Source of the DNA: Tersicoccus sp. Bi-70
Lineage (GTDB): Bacteria; Actinomycetota; Actinomycetes; Actinomycetales; Micrococcaceae
NCBI RefSeq assembly: GCF_001968825.1
Contig: NZ_MIEU01000012.1
Coordinates: 124,001 to 188,000 of the forward strand
Reading direction: 5' to 3'
DNA: 64,000 nucleotides
The translations under genes and the position numbers were made by a program. The notes below the pieces were generated by a model. The model was not told where the DNA came from and ran no database searches. It saw only the letters and a list, made by a program, of their open reading frames with translations. Below, piece by piece: positions 1 through 9,536 of this stretch; positions within the stretch are counted from its first letter, which is position 1, and the number at the start of each line of letters is the position of its first letter.

Positions 1-742
1 CATTCTTGGTGAACGCCTTGGTCAGCGCGCCGATGTCGTCGCGCAGGGTGGCCGCCCGCTCGTAGTCGAGCTCGGCGACCGCGGCGTGCATCTTCTTCTC
101 GAGCTCGGTGATGAAGGGCTGCTGCTTCCCGGCCATGAAGTCGCAGAATTCCTGGGCGATGTCGCGGTGCTCCTCGGGAGTGACCCGGCCGACGCACGGC
201 GCCGAGCACTTGCCGATGTACCCGAGCAGGCAGGGCCGACCCGCCTGCTTCGCGCGCCGGAAGACGCCGCCGGAGCAGGAGCGCATGGGGAAGACCCGCA
301 GCAGGGTGTCCACGGTGTCCCGGATGGCCCACGCCTGCGAGTAGGGCCCGAAGTACCGGGTGCCCTTCTGCTTGTCGCCGCGCATCACCTGGACGCGGGG
401 GAACTCCTCCCCCATGGTGATCGCGAGGTACGGGTAGGACTTGTCGTCCTTGAACGCGATGTTGAACCGCGGGTCGTACTCCTTGATCCAGGTGTACTCC
501 AGCTGCAGGGCCTCGAACTCGCTGCCCACCACCGTCCACTCGACGCTGGACGCGGAGAAGACCATGGTGCGAGTCTTGGGCAGCAGGGTGCGGGGCGAGG
601 CGAAGTAGGAGTTGAGCCGTGACCGGAGGTTCTTCGCCTTGCCGACGTAGATGACGCGCCCGTGCTGGTCGCGGAACCGGTAGACGCCCGGGGTGGTGGG
701 GATCTCGCCGGTCTTCGGGCGGTAGGTGCGGGGGTCCGCCAC
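1..742 (-). CDS. uvrC: UvrABC system protein C, N-terminal part (cut by window edge)
   Basis: Excinuclease subunit that makes the dual incisions in nucleotide excision repair. About 247 N-terminal residues are present; the rest lies outside the window. I chose the GTG at 740-742, which gives the family-typical N-terminus [14 protein letters not shown]. The GIY-YIG nuclease domain follows directly (PGVYRFRD, then [14 protein letters not shown]). Further in come a Cys pair ([11 protein letters not shown]) and, at the window edge, a UVR motif ([17 protein letters not shown]) that in this family contacts UvrB. It reads leftward, 8 bases beyond the stop of the plsC-like gene. uvrA (2.3-5.2 kb) and uvrB (40.5-42.6 kb) are in the same window. 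Identity is certain from the GIY-YIG and UVR motifs. Confidence 0.96.
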   Translation of the reverse strand, partial: MADPRTYRPKTGEIPTTPGVYRFRDQHGRVIYVGKAKNLRSRLNSYFASPRTLLPKTRTMVFSASSVEWTVVGSEFEALQLEYTWIKEYDPRFNIAFKDDKSYPYLAITMGEEFPRVQVMRGDKQKGTRYFGPYSQAWAIRDTVDTLLRVFPMRSCSGGVFRRAKQAGRPCLLGYIGKCSAPCVGRVTPEEHRDIAQEFCDFMAGKQQPFITELEKKMHAAVAELDYERAATLRDDIGALTKAFTKN

Positions 743-750
743 GCCGCCCC

Positions 751-1419
751 CTACTCGGCGCCGGGCCGCTGGTTGTAGCGGCCGACGCGTTCCTGGCCGG
801 TCAGTCCCGCGATGGCCTCCATGATGCGGTCGGTCACCTCACGGCGCTGCGGCAGGGAGTGGCCCGGGCCCACGCGGTCGAAGTAGAGCGGCTCGCCGAC
901 CTTCATGGTGAAGCGGCGGGGCGTGACCATCATGCTGTCGGCCGGCTGCAGCTTCTCGGTACCGATCAGGCCGACCGGGACGACGGGCGCGCCCGTGGTG
1001 AGCGCGAGCCACCCGACACCGGTCTTGCCGCGGTAGAGCTTGCCGTCCCGGGAGCGGGTGCCCTCCGGGTAGATGCCGAACACGTCGCCCCGGTCGAGGA
1101 CCTCCAGCGCGGTCTGCAGTGCGGCGACGCTCGCGGCCTGCTCGCCCCGCTCGACCGGGATGGAGCCGATGCCCTCGAAGAACGTGCGCATCGCGGCCCC
1201 CTTGAAGCCCGGGGAGGTGAAGTATTCCGCCTTCGCGAAGAAGCTGACCCGACGCGGCATGAACGAGGAGACGATGATGCTGTCCAGGAACGAGAGGTGG
1301 TTCGGCGCGACGATCACCGGGCCCGACGCCGGGAAGTTGGCCAGACCGGACAGGCGCGGGCGGCAGCTGAGCCGGAAGGCGGCACGGGACGCGGCCCGGG
1401 TGGACTCGTAGACGCTCAC
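751..1419 (-). CDS. 1-acyl-sn-glycerol-3-phosphate acyltransferase (PlsC family)
   Basis: Transfers an acyl chain to lysophosphatidate or a related lysophospholipid at the inner membrane face. The protein is 222 residues, normal for the family. The catalytic HX4D motif is NHLSFLD (His41, Asp46), followed by the block with [13 protein letters not shown] and the acyl-acceptor motif [10 protein letters not shown], then VPVGLIG. The GTG start at 1417-1419 overlaps the TGA of the upstream HAD gene by 4 bases (GTGA), so translation is probably coupled. An open frame continues upstream only as an out-of-frame shadow of the HAD gene. The family is certain; the exact acyl acceptor cannot be read from sequence. 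Confidence 0.9.
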   Translation of the reverse strand: MSVYESTRAASRAAFRLSCRPRLSGLANFPASGPVIVAPNHLSFLDSIIVSSFMPRRVSFFAKAEYFTSPGFKGAAMRTFFEGIGSIPVERGEQAASVAALQTALEVLDRGDVFGIYPEGTRSRDGKLYRGKTGVGWLALTTGAPVVPVGLIGTEKLQPADSMMVTPRRFTMKVGEPLYFDRVGPGHSLPQRREVTDRIMEAIAGLTGQERVGRYNQRPGAE

Positions 1420-2195
1420 GCGACCGCACCTCCGGAGACGGAGGGTGCGTCGGCGGGCGGGGCGACCAGCCGGACGACGGCCGACTCCAGCTCGCGGGCA
1501 CTGCCGACGACGACGGTGGCTCCCGCGTCCACCAGTTCCCGGTCCCCGGCGAAGCCCCAGGCCACGCCGATGCCGGGCAGGCCGTTCTCGGCGGCGCCGA
1601 GCATGTCGTGCTGCCGGTCGCCGATCATCACGGCCCGGTGGGCGGCAGTAGCGCTCGTCCCGGCGGCTCTCGTCCCGGCGAGGCCGAGGTCGGCGAGGGC
1701 GGCGGCCACGATCTGCGTCTTGGTCAGCGGCACCGGGTCCGCCTCGTCGTCGGAGGAGCCGTGCACGACGTCGAACGCGTCGAGCAGGCCGGTCGCGGCG
1801 AGCAGTTCGGTGGCCAGGCCGACCGGCTTCTGCGTCGCGACGGCGAGCCGGTAGCCGTGCTCCCGCAGGCGCACGAGCAGGTCCGCGACGCCCGGGTACA
1901 CCCGGCTGGCCGCCATGCCTTCCGCGCGGTACCGCTCCCGGTAGGTCGCGATGACGGCCGCGAGCCGGTCCGCCGGCACGCCCGCGACCGCACCGAGGGA
2001 CTGGGCCAGGGGCGGGCCGACCATGCTGCGCAGGGCGGCGTCGGGCGGGATCGGCAGCGCGTGCTGGGCGAGGGCCTGCGTGATGCCGCCGGTGATCGCA
2101 CCGGCCGGGTCCACGAGCGTGCCGTCGAGGTCGAACAGCACGGCCGGGGCGGCGGAGTGGAAGGTGTCGACGGTCACCGGGGAAGTTTCCCACAT
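1416..2195 (-). CDS. HAD-superfamily hydrolase (phosphoglycolate phosphatase/5'-nucleotidase-like)
   Basis: Predicted cytoplasmic phosphatase of about 259 residues. HAD motif I is FDLDGTLVD (Asp22 nucleophile, Asp24), motif II lies near VATQKP, motif III near LTKTQIV, and motif IV is MIGDRQHDMLGA. A cap domain sits between motifs I and II (about residues 35-100), as in subfamily IA. Start choice is uncertain: ATG 2193-2195 is used here; TTG at 2211-2213 and GTG at 2175-2177 are alternatives and none has a strong ribosome site. It lies 64 bases after uvrA and overlaps the acyltransferase by 4 bases, so the two form a transcription unit. The substrate is unknown; Gph- or PpaX-like activity is the usual annotation for such proteins. 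Confidence 0.85.
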   Translation of the reverse strand: MWETSPVTVDTFHSAAPAVLFDLDGTLVDPAGAITGGITQALAQHALPIPPDAALRSMVGPPLAQSLGAVAGVPADRLAAVIATYRERYRAEGMAASRVYPGVADLLVRLREHGYRLAVATQKPVGLATELLAATGLLDAFDVVHGSSDDEADPVPLTKTQIVAAALADLGLAGTRAAGTSATAAHRAVMIGDRQHDMLGAAENGLPGIGVAWGFAGDRELVDAGATVVVGSARELESAVVRLVAPPADAPSVSGGAVA

Positions 2196-2259
2196 CGTGA
2201 CAGAGCCGCCCAACCACGCATTCCGCCCCCGGCATACAACGGTGCGGGCATGGTCACGC

Positions 2260-5151
2260 TCAGGACGCCGCCGGCACGAGCAGCTCGGTGAGGAACTGCC
2301 CGGTGTAGGAGGCCTCGACCGCGGCCACCTGTTCGGGGGTACCCGTGGCGAGCACCGTGCCGCCGCCGGAGCCGCCCTCGGGCCCGAGGTCGATCACCCA
2401 GTCGGCGCTCTTGATCATGTCGAGGTTGTGCTCGATGGTGATCACCGTGTTGCCCTTGTCCACGAGGGACTGGAGCACGAGCAGCAGCTTGCGGATGTCT
2501 TCGAAGTGCAGGCCGGTGGTCGGCTCGTCGAGCACGTAGACGCTGCGGCCGTTGGAGCGCTTCTGCAGCTCGCTGGCGAGCTTGACGCGCTGCGCCTCGC
2601 CGCCGGAGAGCGTCGTCGCCGGCTGGCCGAGCCGCACGTACCCGAGCCCGACGTCGACCAGGGTGTTCAGGTGCCGAGCGATCGGGGTGAACGCGGCGAA
2701 GAACTCCGCGGCCTCCTCGATCGGCATCTGCAGCACCTCGGCGATCGTCTTCCCTTTGTAGTGCACCTCGAGGGTCTCCCGGTTGTACCGGGCCCCGTGG
2801 CACACCTCGCACGGCACGTAGACGTCCGGCAGGAAGTTCATCTCGATCTTCAGCGTGCCGTCGCCGGAGCACGCCTCGCAGCGGCCGCCCTTGACGTTGA
2901 AGGAGAAGCGGCCCGGGAGGTAGCCGCGCAGCTTCGCCTCGTTGGTCTCGGCGAAGAGCTTGCGGATGTGGTCGAAGACGCCCGTGTAGGTGGCCGGGTT
3001 GGACCGCGGCGTCCGCCCGATCGGGCTCTGGTCCACGTGGATGACCTTGTCCAGCTGCTCGAGGCCCTCGACGCGGGTGTGCCGGCCGGGCACCTGCTTG
3101 GCGCCGTTGAGCCGGTTCGCCATCGTCTTGTAGAGGATGTCGTTGACCAGGGTGGACTTGCCGGAGCCGGAGACACCGGTGACGGCGGTGAAGACGCCGA
3201 GCGGGAACGAGACGTCCACGTGCTGCAGGTTGTTCTCCCGCGCGCCGACGACCTTGACCATCCGCTTGCGGTCCACCGGTCGCCGGGTGGCGGGCGGGTC
3301 GATCGAGCGGCGGCCGGCCAGGTAGTCACCGGTCAGGGACATGGTGTTCTGCAGCAGGTCGGCGTAGCTGCCGGAGTGCACGATGGCGCCGCCGTGCTCC
3401 CCCGCGCCGGGGCCGACGTCGACGATCCAGTCGGCCTCCTGGATGGTGTCCTCGTCGTGCTCGACGACGATCAGGGTGTTGCCGAGGTCCCGCAGCCGGG
3501 TCAGCGTCTGGATCAGCCGGCGGTTGTCCCGCTGGTGCAGCCCGATGGACGGCTCGTCGAGGACGTACAGGACGCCGACCAGCCCGGAGCCGATCTGGGT
3601 GGCCAGCCGGATGCGCTGCGCCTCCCCACCGGAGAGGGTCCCGGCGGGACGGGAGAGGTCGAGGTACTCGAGCCCGACGTCGAGCAGGAACGTCAGCCGC
3701 GCCTCGATCTCCTTGAGCACCTGCGCGGCGATCTGTCGCTCACGTTCGGTCAGCTGCAGGTCGCCCAGGAACGCGGCGCACTCGCGCAGCGGCAGCGCGG
3801 TGACCTCGGCGATGGACCGGCCGTCGATCAGCACGGACAGCGACGCCGGGTTCAGGCGGGCGCCGTTGCACTCGGGGCACGCGACCTCGCGCATGTACTC
3901 CTCGTAGCGGTCACGCGTGCTGTCCGATTCCGTCTCGGCGTGCTTGCGCTTGATGTACGCGATCACGCCCTCGAAGCCGGTGCTGTACGTGCGCTCGCGG
4001 CCGAACCGGTTGCGGTACTGGACGGTGACCTTGTGGTCCTTGCCCAGCAGGATGGCCTTCTTCGCCGCGGCCGGCAGCTGCGCGAACGGGGTGTCCAGGT
4101 CGAAGCCGAGCTCCTTGCCCAGGCCCTCGAGCAGGCGGTTCCAGTACTGGGTGGTGGACGTGCCGAGCGTCCACGGGGCGATCGCCCCCTCCTCGAGGGT
4201 CTTGCCCGGATCCGGGACGACGAGGTCCTCGTCGACCTCGAGCCGGGTCCCGATGCCGGTGCACACGGGGCACGCGCCGAACGGGTTGTTGAAGGAGAAC
4301 GAGCGCGGCTCGATCTCATCGATCGCGAGCGGGTGCTCGTTGGGGCAGGCGAGGTTCTCGCTGAAGGCGCGGGTGCGGCCGGCGTCCTCCGCGTCCAGGT
4401 CGACGAAGTCGGCGAGCATGCGGCCCTCGGCCAGCAGCAGCGCCGTCTCGACGGAGTCGGTGAGCCGCTGGCGCATGCCCTCGCGCACGACGAGCCGGTC
4501 GACGACGACGTCGATGGTGTGCTTGTACTGCTTGCCGAGCTTCGGCGGCTCGGTCAGCTGGATCTGCTTGCCGTCGACGACGGCACGGGAGAAGCCCTTC
4601 GCGGACAGGTCGGCGAACAGGTCGACGAACTCGCCCTTGCGGCCGCGCACGACCGGCGCGAGCACCTGGAAGCGGGTGCCCTCCTCCATCTCGAGCAGCT
4701 GATCGACGATCTGCTGCGGCGTCTGCTTCGTGACCGGCTCCCCGCACACCGGGCAGTACGGCCGGCCGACGCGGGCCCACAGCAGACGCAGATAGTCGTA
4801 GATCTCGGTGATGGTGCCGACCGTCGACCGCGGGTTGCGGGAGGTGGACTTCTGGTCGATCGATACCGCCGGGGAGAGACCCTCGATGAAGTCGACGTCG
4901 GGCTTGTCCACCTGGCCGAGGAACATGCGCGCGTACGCGGACAGGGACTCGACGTAGCGTCGCTGGCCCTCGGCGAAGATGGTGTCGAACGCGAGCGACG
5001 ACTTGCCCGAGCCGGAGAGGCCGGTGAAGACGATCATCGCGTCGCGCGGCAGGTCGACGTCGATGTTGCGCAGATTGTTCTCCCGCGCGCCCTTCACGGT
5101 CAGCCGGGAGGAGTCGTGCGTCATCAGTCGGGTCATCTCAGCGTTGGGCAC
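2260..5151 (-). CDS. uvrA: Excinuclease ABC subunit A
   Basis: DNA-damage recognition ATPase of nucleotide excision repair; loads UvrB on lesions. About 963 residues, normal length. First ABC half: Walker [10 protein letters not shown], then [17 protein letters not shown] in the UvrB-binding region and zinc cysteines CPVC. Two ABC signatures LSGGEAQR are visible. The second Walker A is GVSGSGKST, followed by the CEACSGDG and [10 protein letters not shown] zinc module. Start: an ATG at 5158-5160 is in frame, but a -10 box TAGGAT (5159-5164, minus strand) overlaps it and lies exactly 7 bases before GTG 5149-5151. A leaderless start at that GTG therefore fits the pattern seen at many genes here. 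The ATG start would add three residues. No ribosome site precedes either codon. Confidence 0.97.
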   Translation of the reverse strand: MPNAEMTRLMTHDSSRLTVKGARENNLRNIDVDLPRDAMIVFTGLSGSGKSSLAFDTIFAEGQRRYVESLSAYARMFLGQVDKPDVDFIEGLSPAVSIDQKSTSRNPRSTVGTITEIYDYLRLLWARVGRPYCPVCGEPVTKQTPQQIVDQLLEMEEGTRFQVLAPVVRGRKGEFVDLFADLSAKGFSRAVVDGKQIQLTEPPKLGKQYKHTIDVVVDRLVVREGMRQRLTDSVETALLLAEGRMLADFVDLDAEDAGRTRAFSENLACPNEHPLAIDEIEPRSFSFNNPFGACPVCTGIGTRLEVDEDLVVPDPGKTLEEGAIAPWTLGTSTTQYWNRLLEGLGKELGFDLDTPFAQLPAAAKKAILLGKDHKVTVQYRNRFGRERTYSTGFEGVIAYIKRKHAETESDSTRDRYEEYMREVACPECNGARLNPASLSVLIDGRSIAEVTALPLRECAAFLGDLQLTERERQIAAQVLKEIEARLTFLLDVGLEYLDLSRPAGTLSGGEAQRIRLATQIGSGLVGVLYVLDEPSIGLHQRDNRRLIQTLTRLRDLGNTLIVVEHDEDTIQEADWIVDVGPGAGEHGGAIVHSGSYADLLQNTMSLTGDYLAGRRSIDPPATRRPVDRKRMVKVVGARENNLQHVDVSFPLGVFTAVTGVSGSGKSTLVNDILYKTMANRLNGAKQVPGRHTRVEGLEQLDKVIHVDQSPIGRTPRSNPATYTGVFDHIRKLFAETNEAKLRGYLPGRFSFNVKGGRCEACSGDGTLKIEMNFLPDVYVPCEVCHGARYNRETLEVHYKGKTIAEVLQMPIEEAAEFFAAFTPIARHLNTLVDVGLGYVRLGQPATTLSGGEAQRVKLASELQKRSNGRSVYVLDEPTTGLHFEDIRKLLLVLQSLVDKGNTVITIEHNLDMIKSADWVIDLGPEGGSGGGTVLATGTPEQVAAVEASYTGQFLTELLVPAAS

Positions 5152-5203
5152 GGCGTCCATCCTATCGAAGACCCGTTCGAACGGCAGGCCGTCGGCCGCC
5201 GGT

Positions 5204-5635
5204 TCAGCCGTCGGCGGACCTCGCCGCGGCCATCGCCGCCCGCATGCCGCCCGCCTCGGCGGCGGCCTCCCAGGCCGCCCGCAGCATCGTCCCGGCCTCG
5301 GTCTGGTCCAGACCCGCGGCCCGCGCGGCTCGCGCCAGGTCCCGGGCGGCCGCGGCCACCCGCTCCCGGGCCGCGTCGGTGGCGGCGACCGTGGTCCCGG
5401 CCCGGCCGGCGGTGACGACGATGCCCGCCTCCTCCAGCTCCCGGTAGGCGCGGGCCACGGTGTTCGCGGCGAGGTGCAGCTGCTGGGCCAGGGTCCGCAC
5501 CGGGGGCAGCCGGGAGCCGGCGGGCAGCTGCCCGGTGGCGGCCGCGGCGGCGATGAACCGGCGCACCTGCTCGAACGGCGCGGTGGAGCTGGCGGGGTCG
5601 ATGTGGAGCGCGTCGATCAGGGAGAACCCGGTCAC
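5204..5635 (-). CDS. GntR-family transcriptional regulator, short YtrA-like
   Basis: DNA-binding regulator of 143 residues. An N-terminal winged helix (about 15-80; [29 protein letters not shown]) is the GntR HTH. The tail of about 60 residues is Ala/Arg-rich and helical, too short for a FadR or HutC ligand domain, as in the YtrA subgroup that usually controls neighbouring ABC transporters. Its GTG start overlaps the TGA of the ABC subunit gene by 4 bases, so it is the last gene of the exporter operon and probably regulates it. No operator was identified. The family is certain; the target is inferred from position. Confidence 0.88.
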   Translation of the reverse strand: MTGFSLIDALHIDPASSTAPFEQVRRFIAAAAATGQLPAGSRLPPVRTLAQQLHLAANTVARAYRELEEAGIVVTAGRAGTTVAATDAARERVAAAARDLARAARAAGLDQTEAGTMLRAAWEAAAEAGGMRAAMAAARSADG

Positions 5636-7551
5636 CGGCTCACCTCCTCCTCGATGGCGGGCGCGGCGAACTGCGCGTTGTACAGGTCGTAGTAGTGGCC
5701 GCGGGCGGCGAGCAGGGACTCGTGGTCCCCCTGCTCGACGACGCGCCCGTCCTCGAGCACGACGATCACGTCGGCCTCCCGGATGGTGGAGAGGCGGTGC
5801 GCGATGACGAAGCTGGTGCGCCCCGCGCGGAGGCGGTTCATCGCCTGCTGGATCAGCACCTCGGTGCGGGTGTCCACCGAGCTGGTCGCCTCGTCGAGGA
5901 TGAGGATCTCGGGGTCGGCGAGCTGGGCGCGGGCGATGGTGACGAGCTGCTTCTGCCCGGCGCTGAGCGCGGACCCCTCGTCGGAGAGCACCGTGTCGTA
6001 CCCGTCGGGCAGTGAGCGGACCAGGTGGTCCACCGAGGTGGCCCGGGCGACGGCCACGATCTCGTCCTCCGTGGCGTCGGACCGCCCGTACGCCAGGTTC
6101 TCCCGGATGGTGCCGCCGAACAGCCACGGGTCCTGCAGGACCATGCCGAAGTGGCCGCGCAGCTCGTCCCGGGTCATCGCGGCGATGTCGACGCCGTCGA
6201 TCGTGATCCGGCCGCCGTCCAGCTCGTAGAACCGCAGCAGGAGGTTGACCAGCGTCGTCTTCCCGGCGCCGGTGGGGCCGACGATCGCGACCGTCCGGCC
6301 GGGTTCGGCGCGCAGGTCGAGGTGGTCGATCAGCGGGGTGTCCGGCCGGTACCGGAAGGACACGTCCTCGAACGCGACGAGGCCGCGCGCGACGGGCAGC
6401 CGGGCCGGCTCGACCGGATCGGGGCTCTGCTCGGGCGCGTCGAGCAGCTCGAACACGCGCTCGGCGGAGGCGAGACCGGACTGGAGCAGGTTGAGCATGC
6501 CGCCGAGCTGGCCGAGCGGCTGGGAGAACTGCCGGGCGTACTGGACGAAGGCCTGGACGCTGCCGATGGTGATCAGGCCGGAGGCGACCTGGATGGCCCC
6601 GACCACGGCGACCGCGACGTAGACGAGGTTCGAGACGAACATCATCAGCGGCATGATCAGGCCGGAGATGAACTGGGCGCGGCGACTTGCCTCGTACAGC
6701 TCGGTGTTGGTCGCGTCGAACCGGGCCCGGGCCTCCGCCTGCCCGCCGAACGCGGTGACGACCTCGTGACCGGTGAACATCTCCTCGATGTGCGCGTTCA
6801 GGGCGCCGGTGCGGTTCCACTGCGCGACGAACTGGGGCTGCGAGCGGCGCGCCACCAGCACGGTGATGACCGCCGAGATGGGGATGCTCACGACGGCGAC
6901 GACCGCGAGCGTCGGGGAGATCGAGATCATCATGACCAGCACCCCGACCACGGTCAGCACCGAGACGACGATCTGCGTGAGCGTCTGGTTGAGCGTCTGC
7001 GCGAGGTTGTCGATGTCGTTGGTGACGCGCGAGAGCACCTCGCCACGCGGGTGGTCGTGGAAGTGCGCCATCGGCAGCCGGGACAGTTTGTCCTGCACGG
7101 AGCGGCGCAGCGTGTACATGGCCCGCTGCACCGACGCGGCGATCAGCCTGGCCTGCAGCCAGTTGAGCACGAACGCCACCACGTAGAGGGCGAGCACCCC
7201 GAGCAGGATCGCGGAGAGCCGGCCCGTGTCGAGGCCCTGCCCCGGCACGAACGACATCCCGGAGAGCAGGTCCGCCTGCTGCTGCTGTCCGGAGGCCCGC
7301 AGCCCGGCGATCAGCTGGTCCCGGGACACGCCGGCGGGCGTCATCCGGCCGACCGCGCCGGCGAAGACGACGTCGGTGGCCGCTCCGAGGATCTTCGGGG
7401 CGGCGACGGTCAGGCCGACGGCGCCGACGGCCATCAGCACGACCAGGCCGAGACGCCCGGCGTCGGGGCGCATCACCCCGGCGAGCCGGGCGATGGTGGC
7501 CTTGACGTGGAGCGGCTTGCTCGGGGGCGCTCCCCGTCCGCGCATGCTCAT
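5632..7551 (-). CDS. ABC exporter half-transporter, subunit B (TMD-NBD)
   Basis: Membrane half-transporter of 639 residues, the partner of the gene just upstream. About six membrane helices occupy residues 30-350 (for example [21 protein letters not shown] and the [16 protein letters not shown] region). The nucleotide-binding domain has Walker [12 protein letters not shown]-loop MVLQDPWLF, a variant signature LSAGQKQLV and a canonical Walker [13 protein letters not shown] with catalytic Glu. An insert with repeated Q residues ([11 protein letters not shown]) lies between helices 1 and 2. ATG 7549-7551 overlaps the upstream TGA by 4 bases and follows a GAGGAGG ribosome site. It is likely the catalytically competent half of a heterodimeric drug or lipid exporter. 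Confidence 0.92.
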   Translation of the reverse strand: MSMRGRGAPPSKPLHVKATIARLAGVMRPDAGRLGLVVLMAVGAVGLTVAAPKILGAATDVVFAGAVGRMTPAGVSRDQLIAGLRASGQQQQADLLSGMSFVPGQGLDTGRLSAILLGVLALYVVAFVLNWLQARLIAASVQRAMYTLRRSVQDKLSRLPMAHFHDHPRGEVLSRVTNDIDNLAQTLNQTLTQIVVSVLTVVGVLVMMISISPTLAVVAVVSIPISAVITVLVARRSQPQFVAQWNRTGALNAHIEEMFTGHEVVTAFGGQAEARARFDATNTELYEASRRAQFISGLIMPLMMFVSNLVYVAVAVVGAIQVASGLITIGSVQAFVQYARQFSQPLGQLGGMLNLLQSGLASAERVFELLDAPEQSPDPVEPARLPVARGLVAFEDVSFRYRPDTPLIDHLDLRAEPGRTVAIVGPTGAGKTTLVNLLLRFYELDGGRITIDGVDIAAMTRDELRGHFGMVLQDPWLFGGTIRENLAYGRSDATEDEIVAVARATSVDHLVRSLPDGYDTVLSDEGSALSAGQKQLVTIARAQLADPEILILDEATSSVDTRTEVLIQQAMNRLRAGRTSFVIAHRLSTIREADVIVVLEDGRVVEQGDHESLLAARGHYYDLYNAQFAAPAIEEEVSR

Positions 7552-9359
7552 GCCGCCTCCTCGGCGCTCAACTGGGACTCGACGATCTCGCGGTAGGTGT
7601 CGCAGCCGGCGAGCAGCTGCTCGTGCGTGCCGGTGCCGACGACGGCGCCCTCGTCCAGGACGATGATGCTGTCGGCGTACCGGATGGTGTTGACCCGCTG
7701 GGCGACCACCAGGACGACGGCGTCGCGGGTCCACGGGACGAGCGCGGACCGCACGCGGGCGTCCGTCGCGTAGTCGAGCGCGGAGAAGCTGTCGTCGAAG
7801 AGGTAGATGCCGGGCCGGCGGACCAGGGCGCGGGCGATGCACAGCCGCTGCCGCTGGCCGCCGGAGAAGTTGGTGCCGCCGGGTTCGACCGCGGACGCGA
7901 GGCCGTCGGGCAGGGCGGTGACGAAGTCGGCGGCGTGGGAGACCCGCAGCGCGGCCCACAGCTGCTCGTCGGTCGCGTCCGGGTCCGCGAGCCGCAGGTT
8001 GGACGCGACCGTGCCGGAGAACAAGTGCGCGCGCTGGGGCACGAGCCCGATGCCGGACCGCAGGCTGTCCAGGGTGAGCCCCGTGATGGCGTGCCCGCCG
8101 ACGGTGATGGTGCCCTCCGTGGCGTCGAGCAGCCGCGGGATCAGGCTCAGCAGCGTGGTCTTGCCGGCCCCGGTCGAGCCGATGACGGCGGTCGTCCGGC
8201 CGGGCTCGGCGGTGAAGCTGATGTCCGACAGGACGTCGCGCTGGGCGCCGGGGTACCGGAAGCCGACGTGCTCGAACCGGAGAGCGCCGGTGAGCCGGGC
8301 GCGGGGCCGGCCGTCGGCGAGGCCGCCGTCCTGCCTGTCCGGCACGTGCCCGTTCGACCGCTCCCCCAGCAGCACCGCGGCGTCCACCGCGTCGGGGGTG
8401 GAGACGACGGAGGGCTCGGCGTCGAGCACCTCCTGGATGCGCTCGGCCGAGACGGCCGCGCGCGGCAGCATCATGAACAGGAACATCGCGAGCATGACCG
8501 CCATCAGGATCTGCATGATGTAGGCGAGGAAGGCGGTCAGGGCGCCGATCTGCATCTGGCCGGCGTCGATGCGCATGGCTCCGAACCACAGCACGCCGAC
8601 CGTGGCGACGTTGACCACGAGCATGATCGACGGGAACATCAGCGCCAGCAGGTAGCCCGACGCGAGCTGGGTGTCCGTCAGGTCGCGGTTGGCGGCGTCG
8701 AACCGGTCCGCCTCCTGCCGTTCGCGCACGAACGCGCGGATCACGCTCAGGCCCATGATCTGCTCGCGCAGCACCCCGTTGACCCGGTCCAGCTGGGTCT
8801 GGCCCCGGCGGAACAGCGGCACGAGGCGCCGGACGATCAGCCCGATCACGACGAGCAGCACGGGCAGCACGACGAGCAGCAGCCCCGAGAGCGCGACGTC
8901 CTGCTGGAGGGCGAGCACGACGCCGCCGATGCCCATGATCGGCGCCGTGACGAGCATCGTGAAGGACATCAGCACGATCATCTGGACCTGCTGGACATCG
9001 TTGGTGCTGCGGGTGATCAGGGACGGCGCACCGAAGTGGTTGACCTCGCGCGCGGAGAAGCGCTGGACGGAGCCGAACACCTCGGCGCGGGCCTGCCGGC
9101 CCACGCTCATCGCGACGCGGGCGGCCAGCAGGATGGCGCCGATGTTGCAGAGGATCTGCCCGACCGTCATGACGAGCATCAGGCCGCCGAGCGACCAGAT
9201 CACCCCCAGGTCGGCCTTGACCACGCCGTCGTCGATGATGTCGGCGTTCAGCGTCGGCAGGTACAGCGTGGCGAGGGTCTGCAGCAGCTGCAGCACCACG
9301 ATCGCGATCACCGCCGCCCGGTGCGGGGCCAGGTGGCGGCGGACCAGTCGGATCAGCAT
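7548..9359 (-). CDS. ABC exporter half-transporter, subunit A (degenerate ATP site)
   Basis: Membrane half-transporter of 603 residues, first gene of the exporter operon. Six membrane helices lie in roughly residues 15-310 (RAAVIAIVVLQLLQTLATLY; LSGLLLVVLPVLLVVIGLIV). The nucleotide-binding domain has Walker [12 protein letters not shown] and signature FSGGQRQRL, but Walker B reads YLFDDSFSALD, with Asp in place of the catalytic Glu. That is the hallmark of the non-hydrolysing site of heterodimeric exporters. ATG 9357-9359 has an AAGGGAG ribosome site; the open frame extends further upstream but without support. A possible -10 GACAAT lies about 40 bases upstream. The substrate is unknown; multidrug export is the usual guess. 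Confidence 0.92.
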   Translation of the reverse strand: MLIRLVRRHLAPHRAAVIAIVVLQLLQTLATLYLPTLNADIIDDGVVKADLGVIWSLGGLMLVMTVGQILCNIGAILLAARVAMSVGRQARAEVFGSVQRFSAREVNHFGAPSLITRSTNDVQQVQMIVLMSFTMLVTAPIMGIGGVVLALQQDVALSGLLLVVLPVLLVVIGLIVRRLVPLFRRGQTQLDRVNGVLREQIMGLSVIRAFVRERQEADRFDAANRDLTDTQLASGYLLALMFPSIMLVVNVATVGVLWFGAMRIDAGQMQIGALTAFLAYIMQILMAVMLAMFLFMMLPRAAVSAERIQEVLDAEPSVVSTPDAVDAAVLLGERSNGHVPDRQDGGLADGRPRARLTGALRFEHVGFRYPGAQRDVLSDISFTAEPGRTTAVIGSTGAGKTTLLSLIPRLLDATEGTITVGGHAITGLTLDSLRSGIGLVPQRAHLFSGTVASNLRLADPDATDEQLWAALRVSHAADFVTALPDGLASAVEPGGTNFSGGQRQRLCIARALVRRPGIYLFDDSFSALDYATDARVRSALVPWTRDAVVLVVAQRVNTIRYADSIIVLDEGAVVGTGTHEQLLAGCDTYREIVESQLSAEEAA

Positions 9360-9486
9360 CCCGGTCTCCCTTCCGTGCTTCTCTCCGTCATTGTCGTGCT
9401 CTCGGCGGGCTGGGCGTCCAGCGGGCCGTTCGATCCGGTCCCCGGCGGCCGGACGAGCCGTCGGGGCGGCGTCCGGAGGCGCCGAC

Positions 9487-9521
9487 GGGGCGGCACCCAC
9501 CCGTCGGGTGGACACCGCCCC
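9487..9521 (-). terminator. Hairpin downstream of the DHA2 transporter gene
   Basis: GGGGCGG (9487-9493) pairs with CCGCCCC (9515-9521), and an inner CACCCG/CGGGTG stem sits between them. It begins 16 bases beyond the stop codon of the leftward MFS gene. There is no T-run, as is common in GC-rich genomes, so termination function is inferred from place and shape. Confidence 0.5.
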
Positions 9522-9536
9522 GAGGGACGTGCCGGG

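Noticed and set aside
751-2235. A single 494-codon leftward frame covering both the acyltransferase and the HAD gene
   Set aside because: The first 270 codons are a frame-shifted shadow of the HAD gene; the true acyltransferase starts at GTG 1419.
1951-5415. An open frame of over 1100 codons antisense to uvrA
   Set aside because: It has shadow composition (repeated Asp/Glu/Val/Gly/Arg with no motif) and lies opposite a certain gene. The same holds for long antisense frames over gltB, polA and the ABC genes.
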